Shown in pieces: positions 25,831 to 34,057 of a DNA stretch of 64,000 nt. The DNA comes from JAFGRR01 sp964563855 (lineage in GTDB: Bacteria; Planctomycetota; Phycisphaerae; UBA1845; Fen-1342). The stretch covers positions 1-64,000 of the forward strand of contig CAZLYU010000005.1 in the NCBI GenBank assembly GCA_964563855.1. Reading direction: 5' to 3'. The position numbers were made by a program, and so were the translations under genes. Under the pieces are notes generated by a model. It did no database searches. It saw only the letters and a list, made by a program, of their open reading frames with translations, and was not told the origin of the DNA. Every line of letters starts with the position of its first letter. Positions within the stretch are counted from its first letter, which is position 1.

Positions 25831-26466
25831 ATGAACGAATCAGAGCTGACCCCCACGACCGCCCAGGAAGCCGCTCGCTCCTATCTCGCGACCCAACTCG
25901 CCGACCGGGCCCCCGAGTCGGTCCAGCATCTCTTAACGTTCCACGAGCGGCCCCTCGCGGGAGAGGGCGAAGTGCACGTGCTGCGATTCGCGATCGCCCC
26001 CACCGAAGCCGCCTGCGATGGAGATGAGTGGCATTACGTCGTGGTCGGCGAGACCACGTCGAACTACTTCCCCGCGTACGGCCTCGATCCCGACGACGCC
26101 TACAGCGTTCACATCGGCACGCGCTATTTGCTCGGCACCAATGCGGTCGGCGTCGACGTCGGCGAAGCGCCCGCCGACGCGGAGGACAATCTTCGGCGCG
26201 TCTTCGCAGAGTCAGCTCCCGATGCAACGCTCGACCAACTTGAACTCGCGGCGCTGTTCCGCTGCGACGCCGGTGTCATGGCCATCTACCGCTTGCAGAG
26301 CGGCGATCAGTCGTTCTACGCGCTTGGGGCGGATTGCCCGCCAGGCTTTCATGAACTGACCCATCTCCCGGCGCCGGTTGTCTTGCGCCTGCATCTGGGC
26401 AAGGTCATTCGCCAGGAAGCCGCCGACGAGGCGCGACAGGAACGCCGCGCTCAGAGCCGCGACTAA
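25831..26466 (+). CDS. Conserved hypothetical protein
   Basis: This 211-residue soluble protein is not one I recognise. It starts MNESELTPTTAQEAARSYL and contains HVLRFAIAPTEAACDGDEWH and YGLDPDDAYSVHIGTRYLLG, with an Arg-rich end. There is no signal peptide or membrane segment. Codon use fits the neighbourhood. It is preceded by a 14-bp palindrome over the initiation site, which may control translation. It precedes the cysteine-desulfurase-like gene by 143 bases and could share a role with it, but this is only proximity. Confidence 0.6.
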   Translation: MNESELTPTTAQEAARSYLATQLADRAPESVQHLLTFHERPLAGEGEVHVLRFAIAPTEAACDGDEWHYVVVGETTSNYFPAYGLDPDDAYSVHIGTRYLLGTNAVGVDVGEAPADAEDNLRRVFAESAPDATLDQLELAALFRCDAGVMAIYRLQSGDQSFYALGADCPPGFHELTHLPAPVVLRLHLGKVIRQEAADEARQERRAQSRD

Positions 26467-26609
26467 CGCACGGCGCCGCCCCGGCCCCCGCAGGCAGTGC
26501 ACCAGCGCAGCGCTCCCCAGCCCACGCGAAGGCGATCAAAAGGAGTGAATCCGAGCCGCCTGATCCCACTTTGCTGCACCCCCGAATCCTGATCCGCTAC
26601 GATCTCGAT

Positions 26610-27794
26610 ATGAACGAAGAGCATCCGCGACGGTATTTCGATAACGCGGCGACCACCTTCCCCAAACCGCCCGGTGTCTCCGACGCCGTGCGCGACTACA
26701 TGGAGCAGATTGGCGCCAGCGCCGGACGCGGCGCCTATCGCGAGGCGCAGGAATCTCGCCAAGTGCTGGATGACTGTCGCGACGCGTGTCGCCGTGTGCT
26801 CGGGGCCGCATCAGCCGACGACGTCATCTTCACGCTGAACGGCACAGACGCGCTCAACATCGCAATCAAAGGGCTCACGCCGGCCGGCGCCCACGTGGTC
26901 ACCACGGCGATGGACCACAATTCCGTGCTGCGCCCGCTGAACGAGCTCAACGCGCGAAGCGGCGTGACGTTCACGGTGGTCCCCGTCGACCCGCACAGCA
27001 CGCGTCTGCGGGTCGAAGATGTAGCGGCCGCCATCCGCCCCGAGACGACGCTCGTCGCCGTTAATCACGCCAGCAACGTCACTGGCGTGCTGCAGCCGAT
27101 CAGCGACATCGCCGCGGTCTGCCGGGCGCGCAACGTGCCGCTGCTGGTCGATGCGGCCCAGTCCGCCGGACATGTCCCCATCGATTTCACGAACGACGGC
27201 ATCGATCTGCTGGCCACGCCCGGCCACAAGGGTCTGCTCGGGCCGCTCGGCACCGGCGTGTTGCTCATTCGCGCGGGCCTCGCCGAAAAGATGACGACGC
27301 TGCGAGAAGGCGGCACGGGTTCAGAGAGTGAGAAGGCGGTTCAGCCGCAAGACATGCCCGACAAATTCGAGGTCGGTAGTCATAACGCAGCGGGCGTCGC
27401 CGGCTTGCTGGTGGCGCTGCGCTGGCTCGAAGCGCGTGGCGTCGCAGCGTTACGACAACAGGATCATGAGCACTGCGCCGCGCTCGTCGAGGCGTTCGCC
27501 GACTGGCCGGGCCTCACGCTTTTCGGACCGCGCCGAATCGAAGACCGCGTCGGCGTGTTCAGCGTCCGGGTCACGGGTTTTGACCCGCACGAACTCGCCA
27601 ACGTGCTGGAAGGGCACTTCGGCGTGTTGAGCCGAGCGGGTCTGCATTGCGCCCCAGCCGCCCATCAGACCATCAACACCGACGCCGACGGCGGCACGAC
27701 GCGTCTGTCGATCGGCCCGTTCACCACCGCCGAAGATATTGAGGTCGCGATTCGCGCGCTGCGCGACGTATCAGCCGCTCCCGCCGCTCGCTGA
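26610..27794 (+). CDS. Cysteine-desulfurase-like PLP enzyme (aminotransferase class V)
   Basis: The 394-residue protein opens YFDNAATTFPKPPGV and GASAGRGAYR, matching a distinct clade of class V enzymes (the EF2568-like subfamily) rather than IscS. H103 (MDHNS) and D181 fit PLP ring contacts, K207 in TPGHKGL is the PLP lysine, and C347 in GLHCAP is placed as the catalytic cysteine. It should take sulfur or selenium from cysteine or selenocysteine. ATG 26610 is used; the upstream TTG 26571 is less likely. Genes of this clade have been noted near selenium genes in other bacteria, and selB lies 1.5 kb downstream. Confidence 0.85.
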   Translation: MNEEHPRRYFDNAATTFPKPPGVSDAVRDYMEQIGASAGRGAYREAQESRQVLDDCRDACRRVLGAASADDVIFTLNGTDALNIAIKGLTPAGAHVVTTAMDHNSVLRPLNELNARSGVTFTVVPVDPHSTRLRVEDVAAAIRPETTLVAVNHASNVTGVLQPISDIAAVCRARNVPLLVDAAQSAGHVPIDFTNDGIDLLATPGHKGLLGPLGTGVLLIRAGLAEKMTTLREGGTGSESEKAVQPQDMPDKFEVGSHNAAGVAGLLVALRWLEARGVAALRQQDHEHCAALVEAFADWPGLTLFGPRRIEDRVGVFSVRVTGFDPHELANVLEGHFGVLSRAGLHCAPAAHQTINTDADGGTTRLSIGPFTTAEDIEVAIRALRDVSAAPAAR

Positions 27795-27796
27795 CG

Positions 27797-28186
27797 TCAG
27801 CGTTCGTTACCGGTGGCGTCGAGCGCGTGCTCGCGCAATTGTTCGAGCGACGCGAATTCCAGCGCCGCCATGTGCGTCGCCGCCAGCACGACCGGCGGCG
27901 CAACGCCGGCATCGTAGGCCTCTTTCCAGCGCGACGCGCACAGGCACCAGCGATCGCCAGGCTTCAGCCCCGGGAAGCGCATCTCCGGGAACGGCGTCGT
28001 GAGATCGTTGCCCGCGGCTTTCGAAAACGAGAGAAACTCAGCGGTCACCTCGGCGCACACCACGTGCACCCCAAGATCTCCTGGCCCAGTCGTGCAGCAA
28101 CCGTCGCGATAAAACCCAGTCATCGGATCGGTGCTGCAGCTCTGCAGCGGCTCCCCAAGTACGTTCTTCCCCAGATTTCGTTCCAT
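27797..28186 (-). CDS. DUF2237 family protein
   Basis: The 129-residue product is close to the DUF2237 pattern across its length: NVLGEPLQSCSTDPMTGFYR, then DGCCTTGPGDLGVHVVC, then FPGLKPGDRWCLCASRW and APPVVLAATHMAAL. The five conserved cysteines (in CSTD, GCC, VCAE and WCLC) are present. The family is small, cytoplasmic and of unknown function. It is convergent with the cysteine-desulfurase-like gene, ending two bases after its stop, and divergent from the TPR lipoprotein. Confidence 0.9.
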   Translation of the reverse strand: MERNLGKNVLGEPLQSCSTDPMTGFYRDGCCTTGPGDLGVHVVCAEVTAEFLSFSKAAGNDLTTPFPEMRFPGLKPGDRWCLCASRWKEAYDAGVAPPVVLAATHMAALEFASLEQLREHALDATGNER

Positions 28187-28297
28187 CGCTTAACACCTCA
28201 AACGCCGTGCTTACCGAGCAGGTCGCGACAAAGCTGATGTACCTCGGCACAATAACGCCCTATGTTGAATACTAGCACGGGCTTCGAGAGGATCGAC

Positions 28298-29338
28298 GTG
28301 ATTCGCGCCTTCTTCATCATCGTGCTCGCATTGACGGCCTGCGACACCACCACCTCCCGCTCGCAACCGGGCCAGGAATCCAGCCGCATGCAGCCTGACG
28401 CCGCCGCACCTGACGACCCGTCGCCGCTGATCGACGACCTGTGGGACTACGGCGACCCCGCCGGCAGCGAGAGGCGCTTTCGCGCAGCGCTCGCGGAAGA
28501 AGCCGGCCGCGAGCCTCCCACGCCCCGGGCGCTCGAGATTCAAACCCAGATCGCGCGCGCCCTCGGCTTGCAGCGAAGATTCGCGGCGGCGAACGCTGTG
28601 CTCGACGCGGTTCATGCGGAACTTTCCCCCGATTATCCCCCCGTCATTCGCGTTCGGTGGCTGCTTGAGCGTGGGCGGGTGCTGAACTCGGCTGGCGAAC
28701 CGCGACGATCGGTCAGCTTCTTCGACCGCGCCTACGTCCTGGCGCGCAACATTCACGCCGACTTTTACGCCGTCGACGCCACGCACATGCTCGCCATCGT
28801 CGCCTCCGATCCGACTGAGGCCCTGCGGTGGAATGAAACCGCACTATCCGTCGCCGCCGCTTCAACCGACCCGCGCACCCGCGACTGGCGCGGCTCACTC
28901 CTGAACAATCTCGGCTGGGCCTATCACGACGCCGGCGATTTCGCCAACGCCTTGGCGCGCTTCGAGCAGGCCCGCGATTTCTTCATCGACAAAAACGACG
29001 ACCGGCGGCGGCGCATCGCCGAGTGGACCGTCGCCCGCGCCCTGCGCTCACTCGAACGCTACGACGAGGCGCTCGCGATTCAGCAGCGACTGGCGCGCGA
29101 ATACGACGCGGCTGGCGAAAGCGATGGCTACGTCCACGAAGAGCTGGGCGAACTGCTGCTCATCACCGAAGGCGCCCTGGCCGCACAGCCCCACTTCGCC
29201 GAGGCGTATGCACTGCTATCGAGAGATCCGTGGCTGCAGGCCAACGAGCCGCAGCGGCTCGCGCGCCTGAAGCAACTGGCCGGCGCGCGCGACGCATCCC
29301 CATCCGCTGACGATCCCGATGACGTCCGTTCCGAGTGA
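28298..29338 (+). CDS. TPR-containing lipoprotein
   Basis: The 346-residue product begins MIRAFFIIVLALTACDTT, a lipoprotein signal with cysteine 15. Tandem helical repeats from about residue 60 to 310 (for example NNLGWAYHDAGDFANALARF and SLERYDEALAIQQRLAREYD) look like TPR modules, which bind partner proteins. The GTG start at 28298 follows GAGAGG by six bases; an ATG at 28262 would place 12 extra residues before the signal. Its 3' end overlaps selB by 20 bases, so the two are probably cotranscribed. Whether it has any link to selenium is unclear. Confidence 0.72.
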   Translation: MIRAFFIIVLALTACDTTTSRSQPGQESSRMQPDAAAPDDPSPLIDDLWDYGDPAGSERRFRAALAEEAGREPPTPRALEIQTQIARALGLQRRFAAANAVLDAVHAELSPDYPPVIRVRWLLERGRVLNSAGEPRRSVSFFDRAYVLARNIHADFYAVDATHMLAIVASDPTEALRWNETALSVAAASTDPRTRDWRGSLLNNLGWAYHDAGDFANALARFEQARDFFIDKNDDRRRRIAEWTVARALRSLERYDEALAIQQRLAREYDAAGESDGYVHEELGELLLITEGALAAQPHFAEAYALLSRDPWLQANEPQRLARLKQLAGARDASPSADDPDDVRSE

Positions 29339-31310
29339 GCCTCCCGCCGCAACGCTGCTCGTTTGCGTCGCGGGCCACATCGATCACGGCAAGAGCCGAC
29401 TTGTTGAGCGGCTGACCGGCGAGCATCCGGATCGACTTCCCGAAGAGCGTCGCCGCGGCATGACCATCGAGCTCGGCTTCGCCGCCTTCGAACACGAGCA
29501 CGCCCGAGTTTTCCTCGTCGACGCCCCCGGGCACGAGCGCTTCATCCGCACCATGGCGGCGGGTGCGAGCGGTGTCGACGCCGCCCTGCTGGTCGTCGCT
29601 GCTGACGACGGCGTGATGCCGCAAACCCGCGAGCACGCTGAGGTGCTGCGCCTCATGGGCGTGCGCCGCTGCGTCGTTGCAATCAACAAGTCCGACCTCG
29701 TCGACCAAGCCCGCATCGACGACGTCGCGGACGCAGCGCAGGAGCTGGTATCGAAAATCGGTATGCAGCCCGTCGCCGCCGTCGCCACCTCAGCCGAAAT
29801 CGGAACCGGGTGCGACGAACTCCGCGCGACGCTCGTTGCACTCGCGAGCCCCGCGCCAGCACAACCCGACGCGTCACAAGCCGCCTCTCCGAGCTACCAC
29901 TGGTTTCGCCTACCCATCGACCGTGTGTTTCACACGCCGGGTCGCGGCGTCGTCGTGACCGGCTCGGCGCAGCACGGAGCGACCGAGGTCGGCGACGAAC
30001 TCGACTTGCACCCCGCGGGCATCCGCGTTCGCGTGCGAACCTTGCAGACCCGCAAACACGACGCCGACCGCAGCGACGGACGCATCCGCCTCGCCGTCAA
30101 TCTCGCCGGCGTCAAGCGCGCTGACGTGTCGCGCGGCGATGAGCTGATGACGCCGGGCTGCGCCACGCCCACGCGCCGCATCGACGTGCGCCTCGAATGG
30201 CTGCGCCCGGCCGGCAAGCGCGTCAGACGTCAACCCCGCCTGCGCCTGCACCACGGAACGCGCGAATTGCTCTGCCAAGCGCGGCTCGACCCCGACGCAT
30301 CGCCCGACGCCCCCGACCTCTGGCGCGACGTGTTCGCCCAACTGGTGCTCGCCGAGCCGATCGTGGCTGCCTGGGGGCAACGCATCGTGCTCCGCGACGA
30401 AAGCGCGCAGCGCACGCTGGGCGGCGGTTTGATCTTGCGACCGAACGCCCTGCCGTGGACCGCGCGTCGCGCCGCGTTGCTGACGACGCTGCCGGTGCTT
30501 GATCGCGGCGCGCCGCACGAGCGTTTGCTGGAAGTACTCCGGGCCGCCGAATGGACGCCAACCCCGTCGCCGCTGCTGGCCACCCGTGCCGGCTTGCCGG
30601 ACGCGGCGGCGGCGGACGCCGCCCTTGCCGAACTGGTCGCCCAGCACCGCGTGATCGAACTCGGCCGCCGCGGCGGCGCGAGAACTTATGTGCATTCCGA
30701 CGTCTTCACCGCCTTTGAAGCCGATCTGCTCCGCCGACTGCGCGAACGAGTTCACCGCGAGCCCGCGACGCTTGGCGTGCCGCGCGGCGAGTGGGCGCGG
30801 TGGTTGCCGCGCGCATGCCCCGCCGGGCTGCGCGACAGCCTCACCGCCGCCCTGTTGCAACGCGGACAGATTAGCCTTTATCGCGATCACTATCTCCCGA
30901 GCGACGTGCGGCGCGACGACCTGCCCGAAGCCGACCGCCAAATGCTGGACCGCGTGCTGAACGAACTCTCGCAGGCGGCGTTTCAACCCCCCCCGGTCAC
31001 CGAACTTGCCACCCGAATGCAACTCCGCGTCGGCAGGCTGCAGAAGCTGCTCGCGTGGGCGGCCGCGCGCGATGAAGCACGCGAACTGACTCCCGATCTC
31101 TACCTCGCCGCCGATCGTTGGCGCGAGGCGGTGGAGCGCGTCACCGGCGCCATTCGCGCCGAGGGCCCGCTCACCGTGGCGCAGATCCGGACGTTGCTGG
31201 GTTCATCGCGCAAGTACGTCGTTCCGCTGGTCGAAGCTCTCGACGCGACCGCGCACACCCGCCGCACGGGCGATCGCCGCGAGTTAGGGGCGGCTGCTCA
31301 GGGCGGCTAA
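29319..31310 (+). CDS. selB: Selenocysteine-specific elongation factor SelB
   Basis: SelB delivers selenocysteyl-tRNA to UGA codons next to a SECIS hairpin. The 663-residue protein has GTPase motifs GHIDHGKS (19-26), DAPGH (68-72) and NKSD (123-126). Here G1 has Ser where EF-Tu has Thr, as occurs in SelB. The C-terminal third is made of winged-helix-like repeats (HREPATLGVPRGEWARWL, EGPLTVAQIRTLLGSSRKYV) that bind the SECIS RNA. The presence of SelB implies that the organism makes selenoproteins, but selA, selC and selD are not in this window, and I found no clear selenoprotein here. Confidence 0.93.
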   Translation: MTSVPSEPPAATLLVCVAGHIDHGKSRLVERLTGEHPDRLPEERRRGMTIELGFAAFEHEHARVFLVDAPGHERFIRTMAAGASGVDAALLVVAADDGVMPQTREHAEVLRLMGVRRCVVAINKSDLVDQARIDDVADAAQELVSKIGMQPVAAVATSAEIGTGCDELRATLVALASPAPAQPDASQAASPSYHWFRLPIDRVFHTPGRGVVVTGSAQHGATEVGDELDLHPAGIRVRVRTLQTRKHDADRSDGRIRLAVNLAGVKRADVSRGDELMTPGCATPTRRIDVRLEWLRPAGKRVRRQPRLRLHHGTRELLCQARLDPDASPDAPDLWRDVFAQLVLAEPIVAAWGQRIVLRDESAQRTLGGGLILRPNALPWTARRAALLTTLPVLDRGAPHERLLEVLRAAEWTPTPSPLLATRAGLPDAAAADAALAELVAQHRVIELGRRGGARTYVHSDVFTAFEADLLRRLRERVHREPATLGVPRGEWARWLPRACPAGLRDSLTAALLQRGQISLYRDHYLPSDVRRDDLPEADRQMLDRVLNELSQAAFQPPPVTELATRMQLRVGRLQKLLAWAAARDEARELTPDLYLAADRWREAVERVTGAIRAEGPLTVAQIRTLLGSSRKYVVPLVEALDATAHTRRTGDRRELGAAAQGG

Positions 31311-31320
31311 GTGTCTCATC

Positions 31321-31333
31321 GCGAGCGCTTTCC
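31321..31333. promoter_or_regulatory. LacI-type operator-like site upstream of the GH13 gene
   Basis: GCGAGCGCTTTCC matches operators A and B through AGCGCTTTC. It sits about 25 bases upstream of the candidate -35 box of the glycosidase promoter, so it may act as an activator or CcpA-like site rather than by occlusion. Confidence 0.45.
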
Positions 31334-31356
31334 AGCCGCGAAATGCCACGCGACAC

Positions 31357-31386
31357 TTCCTTGGCCCAAGACCGCCGATGTATAAT
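31357..31386 (+). promoter_or_regulatory. Promoter of the secreted GH13 gene
   Basis: A perfect TATAAT lies at 31381-31386, with TTCCTT (31357-31362) 18 bases upstream as the best -35. The predicted start is near 31393, giving a leader of about 59 bases before ATG 31452. Confidence 0.6.
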
Positions 31387-31451
31387 TTCGCTTGGCGATC
31401 AAGTCATCGTGCGAGCCTACATGTCCGAGATGGTCAAGGAGTCATTTCATA

Positions 31452-33899
31452 ATGCAATGCAGCCTACTAGCCACGCTGGCCGCCGCGGGATTCACCGCCC
31501 TCGGCATGGCGGCAACGACCGATAACAACGTAGAATGGGACGGCGTCTCGCACGCCCCCACATACGATCGCAACCCACGCATGCCCGTTGATCAGCAGAC
31601 CTTCGAGGTCAGCGTGCAGGTCTTCCGCTTTGATGTCGAGCAGGTATCGGTGATCGTCGAGCCTGCCGGCGGCGGCACGACCTCGATCCCCGCCGCCTTT
31701 CTCGCCGATCGCGGCCCCTACGCGGTCTGGGGCGCCAGCATTCCAGCCGACGCCGGCGCCAGACTCGAGTACTACTTCGAACTCCGCGACGGGACCGATA
31801 CCGACTACCTCGGCGCCAACGGGATGAGCGACACCGCCCCGGCCGACGGCTTCGTCATCGACTTCAACACCCTCGAGCACGCCCCCTATGGCGCCACCCC
31901 GCTCGCTAACGGCGGCGTCGTCTTCCGCGTCTGGGCCCCCGGCGTGTCGTCGGCCATGGTGCGCGGCGGCTGGAACTGGGGTTCCGGCGGCTCGATGTCG
32001 AGGCTTGGCGACGACTTCGTCGTTCGGGTCAACAACGCTGTCCCCGGTCCGCGCAGCAGCAACCTGTCGAACTACAAATACGTCTTCAACAATTCGATCT
32101 GGAAGCCCGATCCCCGCTCGCGCGCTCTGCACCCCAACGACAACTACAACAGCGTCATCGGCGATCCCAACGACCACACGTGGACCAGCGACGGCTATCA
32201 ACGCCCCGCCTTCGACGATCTGATCATCTACCAGATGCACGTCGGCACCTACCCGGGCCGCAACCACCCCCTCGGTCCGACCGCCAACCCCGCGCAATAT
32301 ACCGACGTCTACGAGCGCATCGATCACATCATCGACCTCGGCGTCACCGCTGTGCAGATCAACCCAATCACCGAGTTCCCGTGGGATTGGTCCGGCGGCT
32401 ACAACCCGATCTCGCAGTTTGCCGTCGAATCGGCGTATGGCGACCCCGCCGAGTTGAAGCTCATCATCGATGAGTTGCACAAGCACGACATCGCGGTGTT
32501 CCTCGACATCGTGTGGAACCATATTTCGGGGTCCGACAACTTCCTCTGGTTCTACACCGGCCAGCAGGTGTTCTTCGACAATCCCGCGATCGAGACTCCC
32601 TGGGGCTCACAGATGGACTACGACCGCCCCGAAGTACGTCAGTACTACCTCGACAGTCTGATGCACTGGATGGAGGAGTATCGCATCGACGGCTTCCGTT
32701 TCGACGCGACCGACTTCATCAATCAGTATCAGGGAACCGGCTGGGGCCTGATGCAGTCGGCCAACGACATGGTCGACAATCGCTACGTCGATCGCTTCAT
32801 GATCGCCGAGCAGCTGCCCACCGATCCGTGGGTCACGCGGCCCACCAACCTCGGCGGCGCCGGCTTCGACGCCCAGTATCACATGCAGTATCGCGACACG
32901 ATCCGCGGCGCGATCTTCGATTCAGCCTTCGGCAGCGCCAACATGTGGAACGTCGCCGCCGCGCTCGACGGCAGCGGTCAGTACCTCAATCGCACGCAGG
33001 TCATCAACTACATCGAACTGCATGACGAAGCGTGGACGCTCAGCGGTGGGCAGCGCATGGTGCGCACGATCGACACCACCGCCCCGCATGACGACATCTA
33101 CGCCCGCTCACGCACCAAACTGGGGCAGGGCATCGGCCTCGTATCGCCCGGCGTGCCAGCGTTCCTCATGGGCACGGAATGGCTCGAAGACACCAACTTC
33201 GGATCGAGCGGCCCCAACCCGACCAATCCGGAAGAACGCCTCGACTGGAGCAAGCGCGACACCTACGCCGGCATCCTCGAGTACTACAAAGACCTCATCG
33301 CCGTGCGCAAATCCAACCCCGCGCTCAATGCTTCCGCCAACATCCAGACCTTCCTCGTCAACGACGGCGACGACGTGCTCGCCTTCCAGCGCTGGAACGA
33401 TCAGGGCAACGTCATCGTCGTCGTCGTGAACTTCAGCGACAACAACTACACCAACTATCAGATCGGCGCGCCCCAGCCCGGCGTCTGGTACGAGCTCATC
33501 AACAGCCAGTCAGTAGCCTATGACGGCGAGGCGGCGCCCAACTGCGGTCCGCTGCAGACCGTCGGCCAGGCCGTGAGCGGCTTCGGCCAGTCACTCTTCA
33601 TCGACATCCCCCGCATGAGCCTGCTCGTGCTGCGACACGCCGAAGCCCCCGAAGACTTCCTCGACATCGACGGCGACGGCCTCATCGACGCCTGCGACGA
33701 CGCCTGCCTGTGCGGCGATGTCAACGGCGACGGCGCCGTCAACGCCGGCGACATCGATTGCTTCGTCCAGGCGGTCGTGAGCGGCGTTGCGTGTGACGAC
33801 TGCTCACTCATCGCGGCTGACGCCAACGGCGATAACGCGGTCAACGCCGGCGACATCGACATGTTCGTCGCGGCGGTTGTGAGCGGCGCCTGCCCGTAA
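31452..33899 (+). CDS. Secreted GH13 alpha-glucan enzyme with C-terminal dockerin
   Basis: The 815-residue protein has a signal peptide (MQCSLLATLAAAGFTALGMA) and, in order, an N-terminal beta domain, a CBM48-like domain (VVFRVWAPGVSSAMVRG) and a GH13 barrel. Catalytic residues are D418 in DGFRFDA, E453 in IAEQLP and D525 in IELHDEA. The last, with HDE, is more like branching enzymes than classical amylases. The final 60 residues hold two calcium-type dockerin repeats (CGDVNGDGAVNAGDID and ADANGDNAVNAGDID). It likely degrades or remodels starch-like glucans outside the cell. AAGGAG precedes ATG 31452; the frame extends further upstream without a better start. It has its own promoter. Confidence 0.9.
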   Translation: MQCSLLATLAAAGFTALGMAATTDNNVEWDGVSHAPTYDRNPRMPVDQQTFEVSVQVFRFDVEQVSVIVEPAGGGTTSIPAAFLADRGPYAVWGASIPADAGARLEYYFELRDGTDTDYLGANGMSDTAPADGFVIDFNTLEHAPYGATPLANGGVVFRVWAPGVSSAMVRGGWNWGSGGSMSRLGDDFVVRVNNAVPGPRSSNLSNYKYVFNNSIWKPDPRSRALHPNDNYNSVIGDPNDHTWTSDGYQRPAFDDLIIYQMHVGTYPGRNHPLGPTANPAQYTDVYERIDHIIDLGVTAVQINPITEFPWDWSGGYNPISQFAVESAYGDPAELKLIIDELHKHDIAVFLDIVWNHISGSDNFLWFYTGQQVFFDNPAIETPWGSQMDYDRPEVRQYYLDSLMHWMEEYRIDGFRFDATDFINQYQGTGWGLMQSANDMVDNRYVDRFMIAEQLPTDPWVTRPTNLGGAGFDAQYHMQYRDTIRGAIFDSAFGSANMWNVAAALDGSGQYLNRTQVINYIELHDEAWTLSGGQRMVRTIDTTAPHDDIYARSRTKLGQGIGLVSPGVPAFLMGTEWLEDTNFGSSGPNPTNPEERLDWSKRDTYAGILEYYKDLIAVRKSNPALNASANIQTFLVNDGDDVLAFQRWNDQGNVIVVVVNFSDNNYTNYQIGAPQPGVWYELINSQSVAYDGEAAPNCGPLQTVGQAVSGFGQSLFIDIPRMSLLVLRHAEAPEDFLDIDGDGLIDACDDACLCGDVNGDGAVNAGDIDCFVQAVVSGVACDDCSLIAADANGDNAVNAGDIDMFVAAVVSGACP

Positions 33900-33926
33900 C
33901 GCATTGCCCCGCCCCCTGCAAACCGA

Positions 33927-33962
33927 GACCGCCGTCTCGTCCATACGGACAAGGCGGCGGTC
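33927..33962 (+). terminator. Candidate terminator of the GH13 gene
   Basis: GACCGCCG (33927-33934) pairs with CGGCGGTC (33955-33962), with a second small stem inside the loop. It lies 27 bases after the stop; no T-tract follows. Confidence 0.5.
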
Positions 33963-34057
33963 GCGTCATCCGACACCACCGGGACGCCAAACGCATTGCT
34001 TGAGTGGGGTGAGGACGACTGCTGGCGATTCCGTCGCGATGCGGGAAAACGCGTCAG

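Noticed and set aside
24695..26227. 510-codon minus-strand open frame across the PEP-CTERM gene and the next gene
   Set aside because: Arg-rich, no ribosome site or domain, and it is antisense to two genes with good starts.
28262..28297. Upstream ATG as start of the TPR lipoprotein
   Set aside because: No ribosome site; GTG 28298 has GAGAGG and gives a clean lipoprotein signal.
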